DNA of 64,000 nt from Aporrectodea caliginosa (lineage: Eukaryota; Annelida; Clitellata; Crassiclitellata; Lumbricidae): positions 124,001 through 188,000 of the forward strand of contig JACEVL010000518.1 in assembly GCA_020284085.1 (NCBI GenBank), written 5' to 3'. The notes beneath the pieces were generated by a model. It was given only the letters and a program-made list of their open reading frames with translations, searched no databases and was not told where the DNA came from. Below, in pieces: positions 22,373 to 34,500 of this stretch (positions are counted from its first letter, which is position 1; each line of letters opens with the position of its first letter). Position numbers and translations under genes: made by a program.

Positions 22373-22489
22373 TTGTATTGTATTGTATTTGAACATCTGT
22401 AAAGCGCCTCTTGCAGTATGGACTATTCAGAGTCACTCTCGGTGTAGAAGCTCCAGGAACTGAATAAGATTCGCGTAATAACAATCCAT
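22373..22489 (-). mobile_element. LINE/SINE tail abutting the truncated LTR element
   Basis: Minus-strand CTCCAGGAACTGAATAAG-like sequence, then GAGGCGCTTTACAGATGTTC and (AATACA)n. It marks the breakpoint where similarity to the LTR element ends (about 22490). Confidence 0.5.
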
Positions 22490-25400
22490 TAAGTTCATAG
22501 TAATGTTATGCAGTCTCATTTGCATTAAATATGCATCTAAATGCTGTAAAATCATTCCGAACGGAACACGAGTAAACTCGTACAGTCCATTGTGAGTAAC
22601 AAAAGCAGTTTTCCATTGATCAGTTTGCTTAACAGGACAAGTCCAGTAAGCACTTCGACAATCAAAAATCGAGATCACATTTGATTTTCCAACTTTGTGC
22701 AAAACATCTTTCACAATCGGCATCGGATATTTACAATCCACAGTGAACGAGTTAATGTATCTGTAGTCGCAGGCAAGTCTCAGAGAACCGTCTTTCTTTT
22801 TAACAATTACCAACGGACTTGCCATTCTGCTCGAAGATGGTTTTATAATGTTGGCTTGAAGCATTTCTTTAATTTGTCGTTCAACTTCTGCTCGATAGAT
22901 GAGTGGAATACGGTAAGCCATAAATTCCTTTTCACGAAATTCCGGTTTCAGTTCGATTTCATGTTCAACCAATGTACATAGTCCAGGCTTTTCAGAAAAT
23001 CGATCAGAATATTTGTTCAGTACTTCCAGCAATTGTTTTTGTTGAGTCAATGTTAAATGGTTAATCTGATCAGGATCAAGATTCAGTGAATTCTTTTCAT
23101 CTTGCAAGTCATTCTTCGTCAGCAGTTCAACCACTGAACCAAAGTCTTCATCTTCTTCGACGATTAGTCCACAACTCATTGCTCTTGTAATGTACTTTCT
23201 GATTTTATTTGCGTGAATTATCTTTCGACAATCGTCACCCATATCAATCAAATAAGAGTACTTGGACCTTCGTTGTATGACAGTACATGGACCATGCCAT
23301 CGTGACATCAGTTTATTTGTTGAAGTCGGATACAACACAATAACTTTTTCACCCGGTTCAAATTCTTTATGTTTCGCTCTTTTGTTGTATTGATTCGTAT
23401 ACTGTAATTGCTTCTCTCGTGAATATGATTCTGCAAACAGTAATGCTTTTTCCATATTTGCTTTCATGTCTTTCAAGTACTTTTCTGGTTGGATTCCAAT
23501 ATGAGGTGGTAAATTAATTTCTCTTGTCCAACTTTCTTTTAGAATTGCCAGTGGTCCACGCGGAATCTTTCCATACACCAACATATAAGGAGCAATTCCA
23601 GTAGTTGCATTCGGTACTTCTCGTAATGCCCACACTGTAAACGGAATTACTTTGTGCCATTGCCTTGGATTGTCAACAATTACATGATGGATCATTTTCT
23701 TGAATGTTTGGTTCCATCTTTCTACTAGTCCAGCTGCCTCTGGATGACCTGGCGTGTCAAATCTTGGACTACAACCCATTAAATTCAGAAATTCTCTTGT
23801 CAGACTCGCAGTAAAATTTGTTCCTTGGTCACTTGTGATCACTGAAGGTACACCAACGTTCATGAACAACTCCATCACTTTCATTCGTCGCTCTTTTGGT
23901 AACACCAATTGATATATCGTTTGCTCTAATATTCGATATCTCTTGTACAGTAAGCCATTTACCACGCAGAATTCAGATTCTTTATCTGGTGCTAAATTCC
24001 ACCATGCTTTCAATGATTCGTCTTGTCTCTGCTGTTCTTCGAATTTCTTTGCGTCTGCAATCTGCATCTGTTGTTCTTCATCTTTCTCATTTTCTTGAAA
24101 CAAATCTGCTATCTCCACATCACATTCATTATCCTCTTTCGTTTCATTTAGATTACCATTCTTGCATGCAGCCATCTCTTGTTCACTCATCTCTGCTGTT
24201 ATACCGTCTTGCATTAAACTTTGTTGATCATCGCTTTCGTTTTCCTCTTCACTTGAACTTTCAGTTTCACTTTCCTCTTCGACTTCTATCACTTTCTTTC
24301 GCTGACTCTGCAATCTCGTCGTTACATTCGCTTGCACATCTCCTTGTATCATTTTCACTTGTGGCACGGCTTTAAGTTCTGCAATGATTTCTGGATGCAA
24401 CAAGAATCTTTCTGTGCTTCCCATTTTTGCAATACTAGCACACATCAATGTCACATACGGTGTAAGTGAACATTTGATTTTATGCGGAATTACCTCTTCT
24501 TCCACATCGTTACAACACAGCCTTACATCAACTTTCACCAACTTTGCAGGAATGGCATCTCCTGCCACGCATTGTAAGTTCACTTTTCCAATCTGCTCCA
24601 CCTGCATGCCTTCCAGTAATTCTTCACTAATCACCGGAACCTCTGCTCCAGAATCAATCAGTGCTTTTACTTTCATTGGTTCTTTTCCTGCTGTTCCACG
24701 AATTTCTACCTCGACGTACTGCAATAACACTTTCTTTAATGTTGTACTTTCATCTTTTCCAGCCATTTCTTTCTGCATTCCATTGTGCAATAGAATTTCT
24801 TTCTGAATATCAGGTGAAAGGTGACATTTCATCACTGACTTTACTTCAGTTTCATTATTCTGATGTTCTGTGGCTTGACTTTCAGAATTACCAACCACTT
24901 GAATTCGATTCACCCTCGAATTTTCTTGTTTTCCATAATTTGAGGCTGTAACAGGAACTGGACAGAATTTCATCAAATGCCTGTCTGATCCGCAGTTGTG
25001 ACAACGTTTCACCACTGCACCTCGTTGTTCGAAGCTTTCTTTTCTTTTATATGGAGTAAACGATGCATTGCCTTCTCTCGCGACAAACCTTGGTGGTGAC
25101 TTGTTATATACCGGACGTTGTCTGGCCATCATCGACTCTTTATTCTCGTGAACTACCGGATAATTTGGTTTCACTTCTGTACTTCTGAACTGATTTCCTG
25201 TTTCTTGATTACTCTTCCAATGAAAACCAAAATTTGGAGTGAACTGTTGATTTCTTTTTACATTGGGTACAAAACCAAAACTTGTCTTATTCGGAATTGC
25301 CAAACCAATTCGATTATTAACATGAATGTCCGCTAGGTCTGCCACAACACTAGCTTCGTAACAATCAGTTCCTTCCTTCGACAATACAAACTGTAGTGGA

Positions 25401-27059
25401 CCTGGTGGTAGTGATTCTTTCAACTTATCCGCCACTAACAAATCAAACAACTTCTCAAAATTCTTATCCACTTTGCGACTTTTCACATAATAGTTCAACA
25501 AGTTCTTCAGCCTTGCTGTAAACATTGTATACGTTTCTTCAGCTGTCTTCTTCGCATCAATAAACTTCGATCTATACTCTCTCGGTGTCAACTTGAATTC
25601 TTTTAACAAGTGCTGTTTCACGACTTGATAATCGTCTAAATCAGCGAATGACAATCTGTTTAGAACAGTTCTAGCTTTCGGAGTCATCAATGGCAATAGT
25701 AACTTCACCCAGAATTGTTCTTGCACGTTGAAACTACGAAACGCATTCTCAACCGTTTCGAAATATAATGGCACCTCCATCATATCGTTTGGCATTTTAG
25801 GTAACACATGTTTCATGGCATCACCAATTTTCTTTATTTTCGAAACCATCGTTTCACTTTCTTCCTGTTTCCTTTTCTGTTCTTCTCGTTCTTCTTGCCT
25901 TCTTTGTTCTTGTGCTTCTCTATTTTGCTTCTCCTCTTTGAGTTGTGCTTCTTTTAATGCTATTTTTGTTGTTCCAACTTTAAACGTTCTTGTCTTTCCG
26001 CTTCCGCCTTCTCCATACTTTCTTTCTGTAATTTCAGTTCTTCTTGTCTAACCTCTTCTGCTCGCTCCAACTCTGAAATTCGCACTTTTTCCTTTTCTTC
26101 TTCACGTAGTCTCTTCTCTTCAATCTGTTGCTGACGTATCTCTTCGTCACTTTTCCGCGCCCTTTCAAATTCAATCATCTGCTCTAATCTTCTCCTTTCA
26201 GCATCTTCTCTATCTCTTCTCAATTGCTCTAATTGAATCTCAAATTGCTGCTTTTGCAACTCAAGTTCTGCTACACGAACTTGTTCTGCTTTCTCTTCTT
26301 TTTCTCTCTGAAGACGTTCTGCCTTCTCTTCCTTCTCTCTTTGAAGACGTAATTCTTCCTGTCGTACATTTTCTGCTTTCTCTTCTTTTCCCTCTGAAGA
26401 CGTAATTCTTCCTGTCGTACATTCTCTGCTTTCTCTTCCTTTTCCCTCTGAAGACGTAATTCTTCCTGTCTTACATTTTCTGCTTTCTCTTCTTTCTCTC
26501 TTTGAAGACGTAATTCTTCCTGTCGCATTTCTTTCTCTTCTTGTCTCCGTTTCTCCTCTCTTTCTTTCTCTTCTTGTCTCCGTTTCTCCTCTTTCTCTTT
26601 CTCTTCTTGTCTTCGTTTCTCCTCTCTTTCTTTCTCTTCTTGTCTTGTCATCATCATCCATTGCATCATCGTCTCCATAGACATAGGCCCAGGCGGTTTC
26701 TCAGTAACCTTTTCCACAGCACCACCGACAGCACCTTCTTCTTCTTCTGCTTCTTCTTTAAGCCAGACTTCAGCTAGCGCTTCTAGCATGTCTTCACGTG
26801 ACATATCTTCCAGTTTCTCTTCTTCAAAACCAGCCTTTAACAAGCGCTGTTTTAATCTTTCAGAAGACATCTTCTTCAGTTCTGATTGTTTCTTGACACT
26901 TAATTTCTCCATCTTACTTCTTTACTTCAGTGCTGTCCTTTCTGGAAAACACGAGTTTTCTTTTGTGTTTGAAGTATTGGGGATTGTTCTTTGTTTGATA
27001 ACAACCAACTTTTATACCTTTGTCGTTGAGGCTTTCGTTGTCGTAGATTTACCAATGAT

Positions 27060-27195
27060 TTGAATGCGTATTCACCAGTCGACGTTGTTTCGAATCCCAG
27101 ACGTTGTTTCGAATCCCAGACGTTGTTTCGAATCCCAGACGTTGTTTCGAATCCCAGACGTTGTTTCGAATTCAGACGTTGTTTCGAACCGCGTT
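27060..27195. repeat. 19-20-bp tandem repeat in LTR-element leader (minus-strand copy)
   Basis: GTTTCGAATCCCAGAC-type units, about five copies. The other element carries the same array at about 31305-31400. Confidence 0.85.
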
Positions 27196-27221
27196 GCTGC
27201 CGACCAAATGCCACCAATTTA

Positions 27222-27641
27222 TGTCACCAACTCTTTTCTTTCTTAGTTGTGACCTACCTCAAGAACTTTCCTTATCTCTACATATAAATTGCTCAACGAC
27301 TTCTAACTGTTTAAGAATTAAATTGACACAGTTCTTTGAATGTTTCTTTCTTTCTTCAAACACAGTTTAATAACAACAACTCAACTCTTGCCTTAAAACA
27401 ACTGTACTACACTGTATTGTTCAAATTCACTGTCATCAGCAGTTTCTAAGTTTGGCGCGCTAACTGCACGTGTAAAAGAATCTACCGTCAGCCAATGTTT
27501 AGGCTACTTTAGGCCAAGCGCCCACGAGCCGACAGCGCAACTAAGGCCTAAGACTAAAACGCTTAACAATCGATACACATTATATATATATCAACCTAAA
27601 GAACACCTGTGCTCATTATATATGCAAAACATTTGTTCACA
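27222..27641 (-). repeat. Complete 5' LTR (420 bp) of the minus-strand element
   Basis: Begins TGTGAACAAATG and ends GTTGGTGACA (TG...CA). It is the longest version in the window: the LTRs of the plus-strand element carry internal deletions relative to it. Confidence 0.85.
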
Positions 27642-27689
27642 ATTACACTATCAAGCACCCCCATTATCACATGAATTTAGATATAATGA

Positions 27690-30060
27690 GGTTGTTTTCA
27701 TCAATGTCAAATTTAGTTCAGCTTAAGAACTGACATCTTTATAACATGACCTCCATCATAACGTGGTTCTTGGTATATGGCGCTTCCGGATTAATACATA
27801 TGCTTGTACATTTCTGTCACAGTCTGAGGCCTGAGACCTCATGTCACAAAGTCGCAGGGCGCCTTTGCTGCTGCTGTAGACGAAGAGGTTGCATTCTGTC
27901 GGATGGAACTCGGCTGACGTTATCACCTCTTCCAAATCATCCAACAACGTCGGTTTCAGATCAACAACAGCTACAGAAACATCAACACAACAGCAATGAA
28001 TTTAGCAGTTGTTTGGTGATCTTAGAAACCCAACTGGACTATCACAGCTACCGTCTGCTATGCCTCAGGTTCAATTCCCAGCATTTGTGTCAACTGTCAA
28101 GGCATCTTGGCACAGTGTGATCAGCAAGAGTAGGTCATAAATTTGAAACTTTGGTTGTGTTTCGACTTACGGCCCCACTGACAAGGAAACTTGGTATTGG
28201 TGGAAAAAGAACATGTAACAATAGTTTATGAGCATTTTCAGATGCAGGAAGATAAATGCAAAAGTGAGAGCTCAATCAAAACAAACTCAATAGGCTTATT
28301 GAGCTTCGTCTGTTGCAAGGCAAAGTTAGGACTGGTTCAATTAAATATCAAAGGGTCACGTATAAGGCAGACTTTCACGTTATGACACAAGAGCGGATGG
28401 TTAGATAGAATTGAACAAAAGTGACAGTGGTAAGGGGAAGAGGAGGAACTGGAACTGGAATCAGTTTTGAAATGAAAGATTGCAAGAGGTGCAACATTCA
28501 TTAGTTTGTACAAAATGATGGCTCAAATTCAGATTTAATCAATGACTCAATCAATCAATCAGTCAAAGCCAATTAATGAACAAAAACACATACTGAAGTG
28601 TTTGTTGGTAAAGTCGAGGTGCCAGATGTTAATGCGCAGGTCGTGGAACGGCAGACAATATCGTCTCCTGGACTTTTTATTTACGGATAAAGAGTTGACA
28701 AAAAATGATTAGTCGTTGTCGGTAGATTCGTCGTGGCACTGGCCTTGTCGTATGTCGACACGGTCTTCAACACGGGAATTCTGCAGGGATGTTCAGCTCT
28801 GTGGATCACGTGGCTGGCCAGTTTCATCTTGACAGATTAGAGCCATTCAACTCTTAGCATCGCTCAGCCACTTTCCATAACTTGACCACGGTTTAGCTAC
28901 AAGAAGAAAACATTCGGTTAAAAATGTAATATGGCCATTGATATCTTCAGTGAATTTGTTCCGAAGTCTGCTCCGGTCTTTATATACGACTGAAAACCTC
29001 TTTCCCAAACTGAATTTTTATTCAGCCTACTGAATGGAAATAATACTACAAGTGCCATTTACGAATCTTTCAAAAGTTTGTGTAAGAGAATCACATTCAT
29101 ACCTTGGTTCCCACTGCCATTGACTGTTCTTCGGGAATTTTGTTTAGACGGAACCCAGATTGTGACTTGCCAAGGCTACTTGCTTGGCAGCAACCATTGA
29201 CTGAATGCCTTGCACCTTATAATAATCAGTTTTATGCTTTTTTCCATTCTCAGCTTGTGTGACATGGTATGACATGGTAGGTAGACAATTGGTTCGAGTC
29301 CGTGCTTTGCAATGCAGATAGCGCAGGTTTCTCCTCCGATGTGAAGTTACTGGGGTAGCAACCTTGAGCAAGACATGTACTCATAGTTGCTCATGCACCA
29401 TCCATTGATGCCTCATCATTAGATAGATCGGTGCTTAACAAGCCTCCCAAACTGTCCAAATAATGCCAGTTCGATTCTGTAAATAAATCATTGGGCCAAA
29501 GATGTATATGGTTCAGTAATATTTCTAATTGAAGTGAGTGTCATACATTACATCATGGTGAAGTAATATTTCTACCTGAAGTGAATGTCATTACATAACA
29601 TCAAGCTGAGGCAATATTTCTACTTGAAGTGAGTGTTACACTGCGACGTTCTAACTGTTTGTCGAGAGCAGGAAGTGCGAAGAATGTTTGCCTAAGCCAT
29701 TGAACATCGACGATCCTTTCGCCAATTTCTGTACTCTGCAGGCAGTCTTGAAATGTCTGGCACGATGACTTTGGAGCCGATACAAGTCCATGATAATATG
29801 TATTCAACAGCCGATGTGCAGATTGACCGAAAATGAATGCAAATGCAGTCCGAATGCAATTTTAATACATTCTGAACTTTCCTTGAAGAAACAAATAAAC
29901 TAGAAATTAAAATTTTAACGCCGCTGTACTCTGACATGTATATATGGCCAAAATGGCATGTCGCTGTTTGTAACACTTATATGTATGTAATGACACCATT
30001 GCAGTATCTGTAAGAGTACAATATTAGACACTTCATGCATCAAAGTAATCATCGCATTAC
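27690..30060 (-). pseudogene. PPP2R2: Inverted, decayed duplicate of PPP2R2 exons 3-5
   Basis: The minus strand parallels 11640-13980 in order: intron with the 47-bp triplication (29500-29645), exon 3 copy about 29655-29815, exon 4 copy about 28608-28900, exon 5 copy about 27783-27966. Many small indels break the frame. For example, exon 4 has changes where the functional copy reads VEASPRR, and exon 5 reads through LCDMRSQA and then shifts. Exons 1, 2, 6 and 7 are absent. Similarity to the functional copy stops at CAACCTCATTAT (copy 1 about 13975), about 50 bp before the LTR element starts at 27641. Confidence 0.9.
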
Positions 30061-30199
30061 TCACAACACAACAATTTTGGCACAGAGGAATTTTTTAGAA
30101 AGTCAGCAATGTGAAGCTTTAGAAAGTCAGCTGTGAAAACTCCGCTAGAGACCCCTGTTGTAAAAGAGGCCTGCCCAGCAGCTGCTCGAGAATGACGCC

Positions 30200-30930
30200 G
30201 GCACCTGGTAACTAGTTACTCAATGTTAGATCTTGTTGTGGCAAGAGACAAGCAACGGAAAAGCCCTCCGACGCCATTCTCGTATTGGCCGCAGATTTGC
30301 CAGTCTCTACGGACATCTTTGGAATTGACAGCAGTTTCTTCTCCGCATCGTCCAATCCTGCATATCCACTTTTCCTTCTCTGCTGAATCAACCATTAGCT
30401 TGCTGTCCCGATGAACTGTCAGGATCTGCTGCTTTTCGGTTTCTTCGACATGAATATTGGATTTTTGATCTGTTAAGTGCAAGCGCTTCTGGGTCTGGTC
30501 CAAAATCTCTAAACGTTTCAAAGACTATCATCATGGCGACCCTGTCACTCAGCGCCAATCTTGTTGATGTAACACTTTGGCGTCTACTTTATCAGACTAT
30601 ACTGCCCCGCCACGGGGCAGAATACCCCTGTGCTGTCGCGAATCTCTTGATCTTTCTTCCGAGATGGCGCTGCTCTTCAACGCAACCTTATCTGGCAGGG
30701 GTAATTTTCAAATTGGGATTGCTTTATCCTCTTTTGTAATGCTACCCCTTTTCCTTTTTTGCTTCTGCTATTGTTTGAGCAGCTCTTTGTCGACTTTTTC
30801 CCATTCAGCCCAGTATTCTGTCGCTGTGATTCGAGGAAGAACACGTTTTCTTGATTCTCGAAGAGATCCATGGCGTTTACATGCGCAATGTCAAACAATT
30901 TTGCGATCTTGTCAAACAATAGTTTTTGGC
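30200..30930 (-). pseudogene. Degenerate coding remnant of unknown, possibly transposon-borne protein
   Basis: Minus-strand fragments in several frames (KLFDIAHVNAMDL, FFLESQRQNTGLNGKK, ALALNRSKIQYSCRRNRKAA) vaguely resemble a protein type found in many copies in invertebrate genomes. Stops and frameshifts interrupt it throughout. No function can be assigned. Confidence 0.25.
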
Positions 30931-31009
30931 TTTCTTAGTCTACTTTTGCTTTGTGAGTCCTATTTTCTCATTTTCGAAATTAGTAACTCTTGGCCTCTTA
31001 AATGGTTCC

Positions 31010-31283
31010 TGTGAACAAGTGTTTTGCATATATAATGAGCACAGGTGTTCTTTAGGTTGATATATATATAATGTGTATCGATTGTTAAGCGTTTGTAGTA
31101 CAGTTGTTGTAAGGCAAGAGTTGAGTTGTTGTTATTAAACTGTGTTTGAAGAAAGAAAGAAACATTCAAAGAACTGTGTCAATTTAATTCTTAAACAGTT
31201 AGAAGACGTTGAGCAATTTATATGTAGAGATAAGGAAAGTTCTTGAGGTAGGTCACAACTAAGAAAGAAAAGAGTTGGTGACA
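31010..31283 (+). repeat. 5' LTR of the Gmr1-type element (internally deleted)
   Basis: TGTGAACAAGTG ... GTTGGTGACA. It lacks about 140 bp present in the LTR at 27222-27641 (the TCTTAGGCCTTAGTTGCGC segment). Immediately 3' is TATTTGGTGGCAGCAGCGG, in the position of a tRNA primer-binding site. Confidence 0.85.
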
Positions 31284-31565
31284 TATTTGGTGGCAGCAGC
31301 GGTGGGATTCGAAACAACGTCTGGAATTCGAAACAACGTCTGGGATTCGAAACAACGTCTGGGATTCGAAACAACGTCTGGGATTCGAAACAACGTCGAC
31401 TGGTGAATACGCATTCAAATCATTGGTAAATCTACGACAACGAAAGCCTCAACGACAAAGGTATAAAAGTTGGTTGTTATCAAACAAAGAACAATCCCCA
31501 ATACTTCAAACACAAAAGAAAACTCGTGTTTTCCAGAAAGGACAGCACTGAAGTAAAGAAGTAAG

Positions 31566-34500
31566 ATGGAGAAATTAAGTGTCAAGAAACAAGCAGAACT
31601 GAAGAAGATGTCTTCTGAAAGATTAAAACAGCGCTTGTTAAAGGCTGGTTTTGAAGAAGAGAAACTGGAAGATATGTCACGTGAAGACATGCTAGAAGCG
31701 CTAGCTGAAGTCTGGCTTAAAGAAGAAGCAGAAGAAGAAGGTGCTGTCGGTGGTGCTGTGGAAAAGGTTACTGAGAAACCGCCTGGGCCTATGTCTATGG
31801 AGACGATGATGCAATGGATGATGATGACAAGACAAGAAGAGAAAGAAAGAGAGGAGAAACGGAGACAAGAAGAGAAAGAAAGAGAGGAGAAACGGAGACA
31901 AGAAGAGAAAGAAATGCGACAGGAAGAATTACGTCTTCAAGAAAAGAAAGAGAGAAAGACAGAGAAAGTCTTCAGAAAAGAGAAAGACAGGAAGAATTAC
32001 GTCTTCAGAGAGAAAAAGAAGAGAAAGCAGAAAATGTACGACAGGAAGATTACGTCTTCAGAGAGAAAAAGAAGAGAAAGCAGAAAATGTACGACAGGAA
32101 GAATTACGTCTTCAAAGAGAGAAGGAAGAGAAGGCAGAACGTCTTCAGAGAGAGAAAGAAGAGAAAGCAGAGCAAGTTCGTGTGGCAGAACTTGAGTTGC
32201 AAAAGCAGCAATTTGAGATTCAATTAGAGCAATTGAGAAGAGATAGAGAAGATGCTGAAAGGAGAAGATTAGAGCAGATGATTGAATTTGAAAGGGCGCG
32301 GAAAAGTGACGAAGAGATACGTCAGCAACAGATTGAAGAGAAGAGACTACGTGAAGAAGAAAAGGAAAAAGTGCGAATTTCAGAGTTGGAGCGAGCAGAA
32401 GAGGTTAGACAAGAAGAACTGAAATTACAGAAAGAAAGCATGGAGAAGGCGGAAGCGGAAAGACAAGAACGTTTAAAGTTGGAACAACAAAAAATAGCAT
32501 TAAAAGAAGCACAACTCAAAGAGGAGAAGCAAAATAGAGAAGCACAAGAACAAAGAAGGCAAGAAGAACGAGAAGAACAGAAAAGGAAACAGGAAGAAAG
32601 TGAAACGATGGTTTCGAAAATAAAGAAAATTGGTGATGCCATGAAACATGTGTTACCCAAAATGCCAAACGATATGATGGAGGTGCCATTATATTTCGAA
32701 ACGGTTGAGAATGCGTTTCGTAGTTTCAACGTGCAAGAACAATTCTGGGTGAAGTTACTATTGCCATTGATGACTCCGAAAGCTAGAACTGTTCTAAACA
32801 GATTGTCATTCGCTGATTTAGACGATTATGAGATCGTGAAACAGCACTTGTTAAAAGAATTCAAGTTGACACCGAGAGAGTATAGATCGAAGTTTATTGA
32901 TGCGAAGAAGACAACTGAAGAAACGTATACAATGTTTACAGCAAGGCTGAAGAACTTGTTGAACTATTATGTGAAAAGTCGCAAAGTGGATAAGAATTTT
33001 GAGAAGTTGTTTGATTTGTTAGTGGCGGATAAGTTGAAAGAATCACTACCACCAGGTCCACTACAGTTTGTATTGTCGAAGGAAGGAACTGATTGTTACG
33101 AAGCTAGTGTTGTGGCAGACCTAGCGGACATTCATGTGAATAATAGAATTGGTTTGGCAATTCCGAATAAGACAAGTTTTGGTTTTGTACCCAATGTAAA
33201 AAGAAATCAACAGTTCACTCCAAATTTTGGTTTTCATTGGAAGAGTAATCAAGAAACAGGAAATCAGTTCAGAAGTACAGAAGTGAAACCAAATTATCCG
33301 GTAGTTCACGAGAATAAAGAGTCGATGATGGCCAGACAACGTCCGGTATATAACAAGTCACCACCAAGGTTTGTCGCGAGAGAAGGCAATGCATCGTTTA
33401 CTCCATATAAAAGAAAAGAAAGCTTCGAACAACGAGGTGCAGTGGTGAAACGTTGTCACAACTGCGGATCAGACAGGCATTTGATGAAATTCTGTCCAGT
33501 TCCTGTTACAGCCTCAAATTATGGAAAACAAGAAAATTCGAGGGTGAATCGAATTCAAGTGGTTGGTAATTCTGAAAGTCAAGCCACAGAACATCAGAAT
33601 AATGAAACTGAAGTAAAGTCAGTGATGAAATGTCACCTCTCACCTGATATTCAGAAAGAAATTCTATTGGACAATGGAATGCAGAAAGAAATGGCTGGAA
33701 AAGATGAAAGTACAACATTAAAGAAAGTGTTATTGCAGTACGTCGAGGTAGAAATTCGTGGAACAGCAGGAAAAGAACCAATAAAAGTAAAAGCACTGAT
33801 TGATTCTGGAGCAGAGGTTCCGGTGATTAGTGAAGAATTACTGGAAGGCATGCAGGTGGAGCAGATTGGAAAAGTGAACTTACAATGCGTGGCAGGAGAT
33901 GCCATTCCTGCAAAGTTGGTGAAAGTTGATGTAAGGCTGTGTTGTAACGATGTGGAAGAAGAGGTAATTCCGCATAAAATCAAATGTTCACTTACACCGT
34001 ATGTGACATTGATGTGTGCTAGTATTGCAAAAATGGGAAGCACAGAAAGATTCTTGTTGCATCCAGAAATCATTGCAGAACTAAAAGCCGTGCCACAAGT
34101 GAGAATGATACAAGGAGATGTGCAAGCGAATGTAACGACGAGATTGCAGAGTCAGCGAAAGAAAGTGATAGAAGTCGAAGAGGAAAGTGAAACTGAAAGT
34201 TCAAGTGAAGAGGAAAACGAAAGCGATGATCAACAAAGTTTAATGCAAGACGGTATAACAGCAGAGATGAGTGAACAAGAGATGGCTGCATGCAAGAATG
34301 GTAATCTAAATGAAACGAAAGAGGATAATGAATGTGATGTGGAGATAGGAGATTTGTTTCAAGAAAATGAGAAAGATGAAGAACAACAGATGCAGATTGC
34401 AGACGCAAAGAAATTCGAAGAACAGCAGAGACAAGATGAATCATTGAAAGCATGGTGGACGTTAGCGCCAGATAAAGAATCTGAATTCTGCGTGGTAAAT

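Larger units (their letters stand above)
22490..27641 (-). mobile_element. 3'-truncated copy of Gmr1-type Ty3 LTR retrotransposon
   Basis: Same family as the element at 31010-37611, opposite strand. The intact 5' LTR is 27222-27641, the leader has 19-20-bp repeats, and a gag start ORF begins at 26912. It is inactive: a 1-bp loss in an A run near 25970 shifts gag out of frame. An in-frame deletion joins two GATGGAGTTG repeats near 23880, removing about 120 residues (integrase zinc finger and first catalytic Asp). A deletion near 22555 removes about 45 residues including the YVDD box. The end of RT, all of RNase H and the 3' LTR are lost at 22490. Confidence 0.9.

Noticed and set aside
23896..24951. 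Plus-strand ORFs of 96-159 codons across the LTR element
   Set aside because: Antisense shadows of gag-pol; the same shadows appear antisense in the other copy.
22490..30060. CRISPR-like or phage-like repeat arrangement
   Set aside because: Repeats are LTR-leader units and exon duplicates of a eukaryotic genome.
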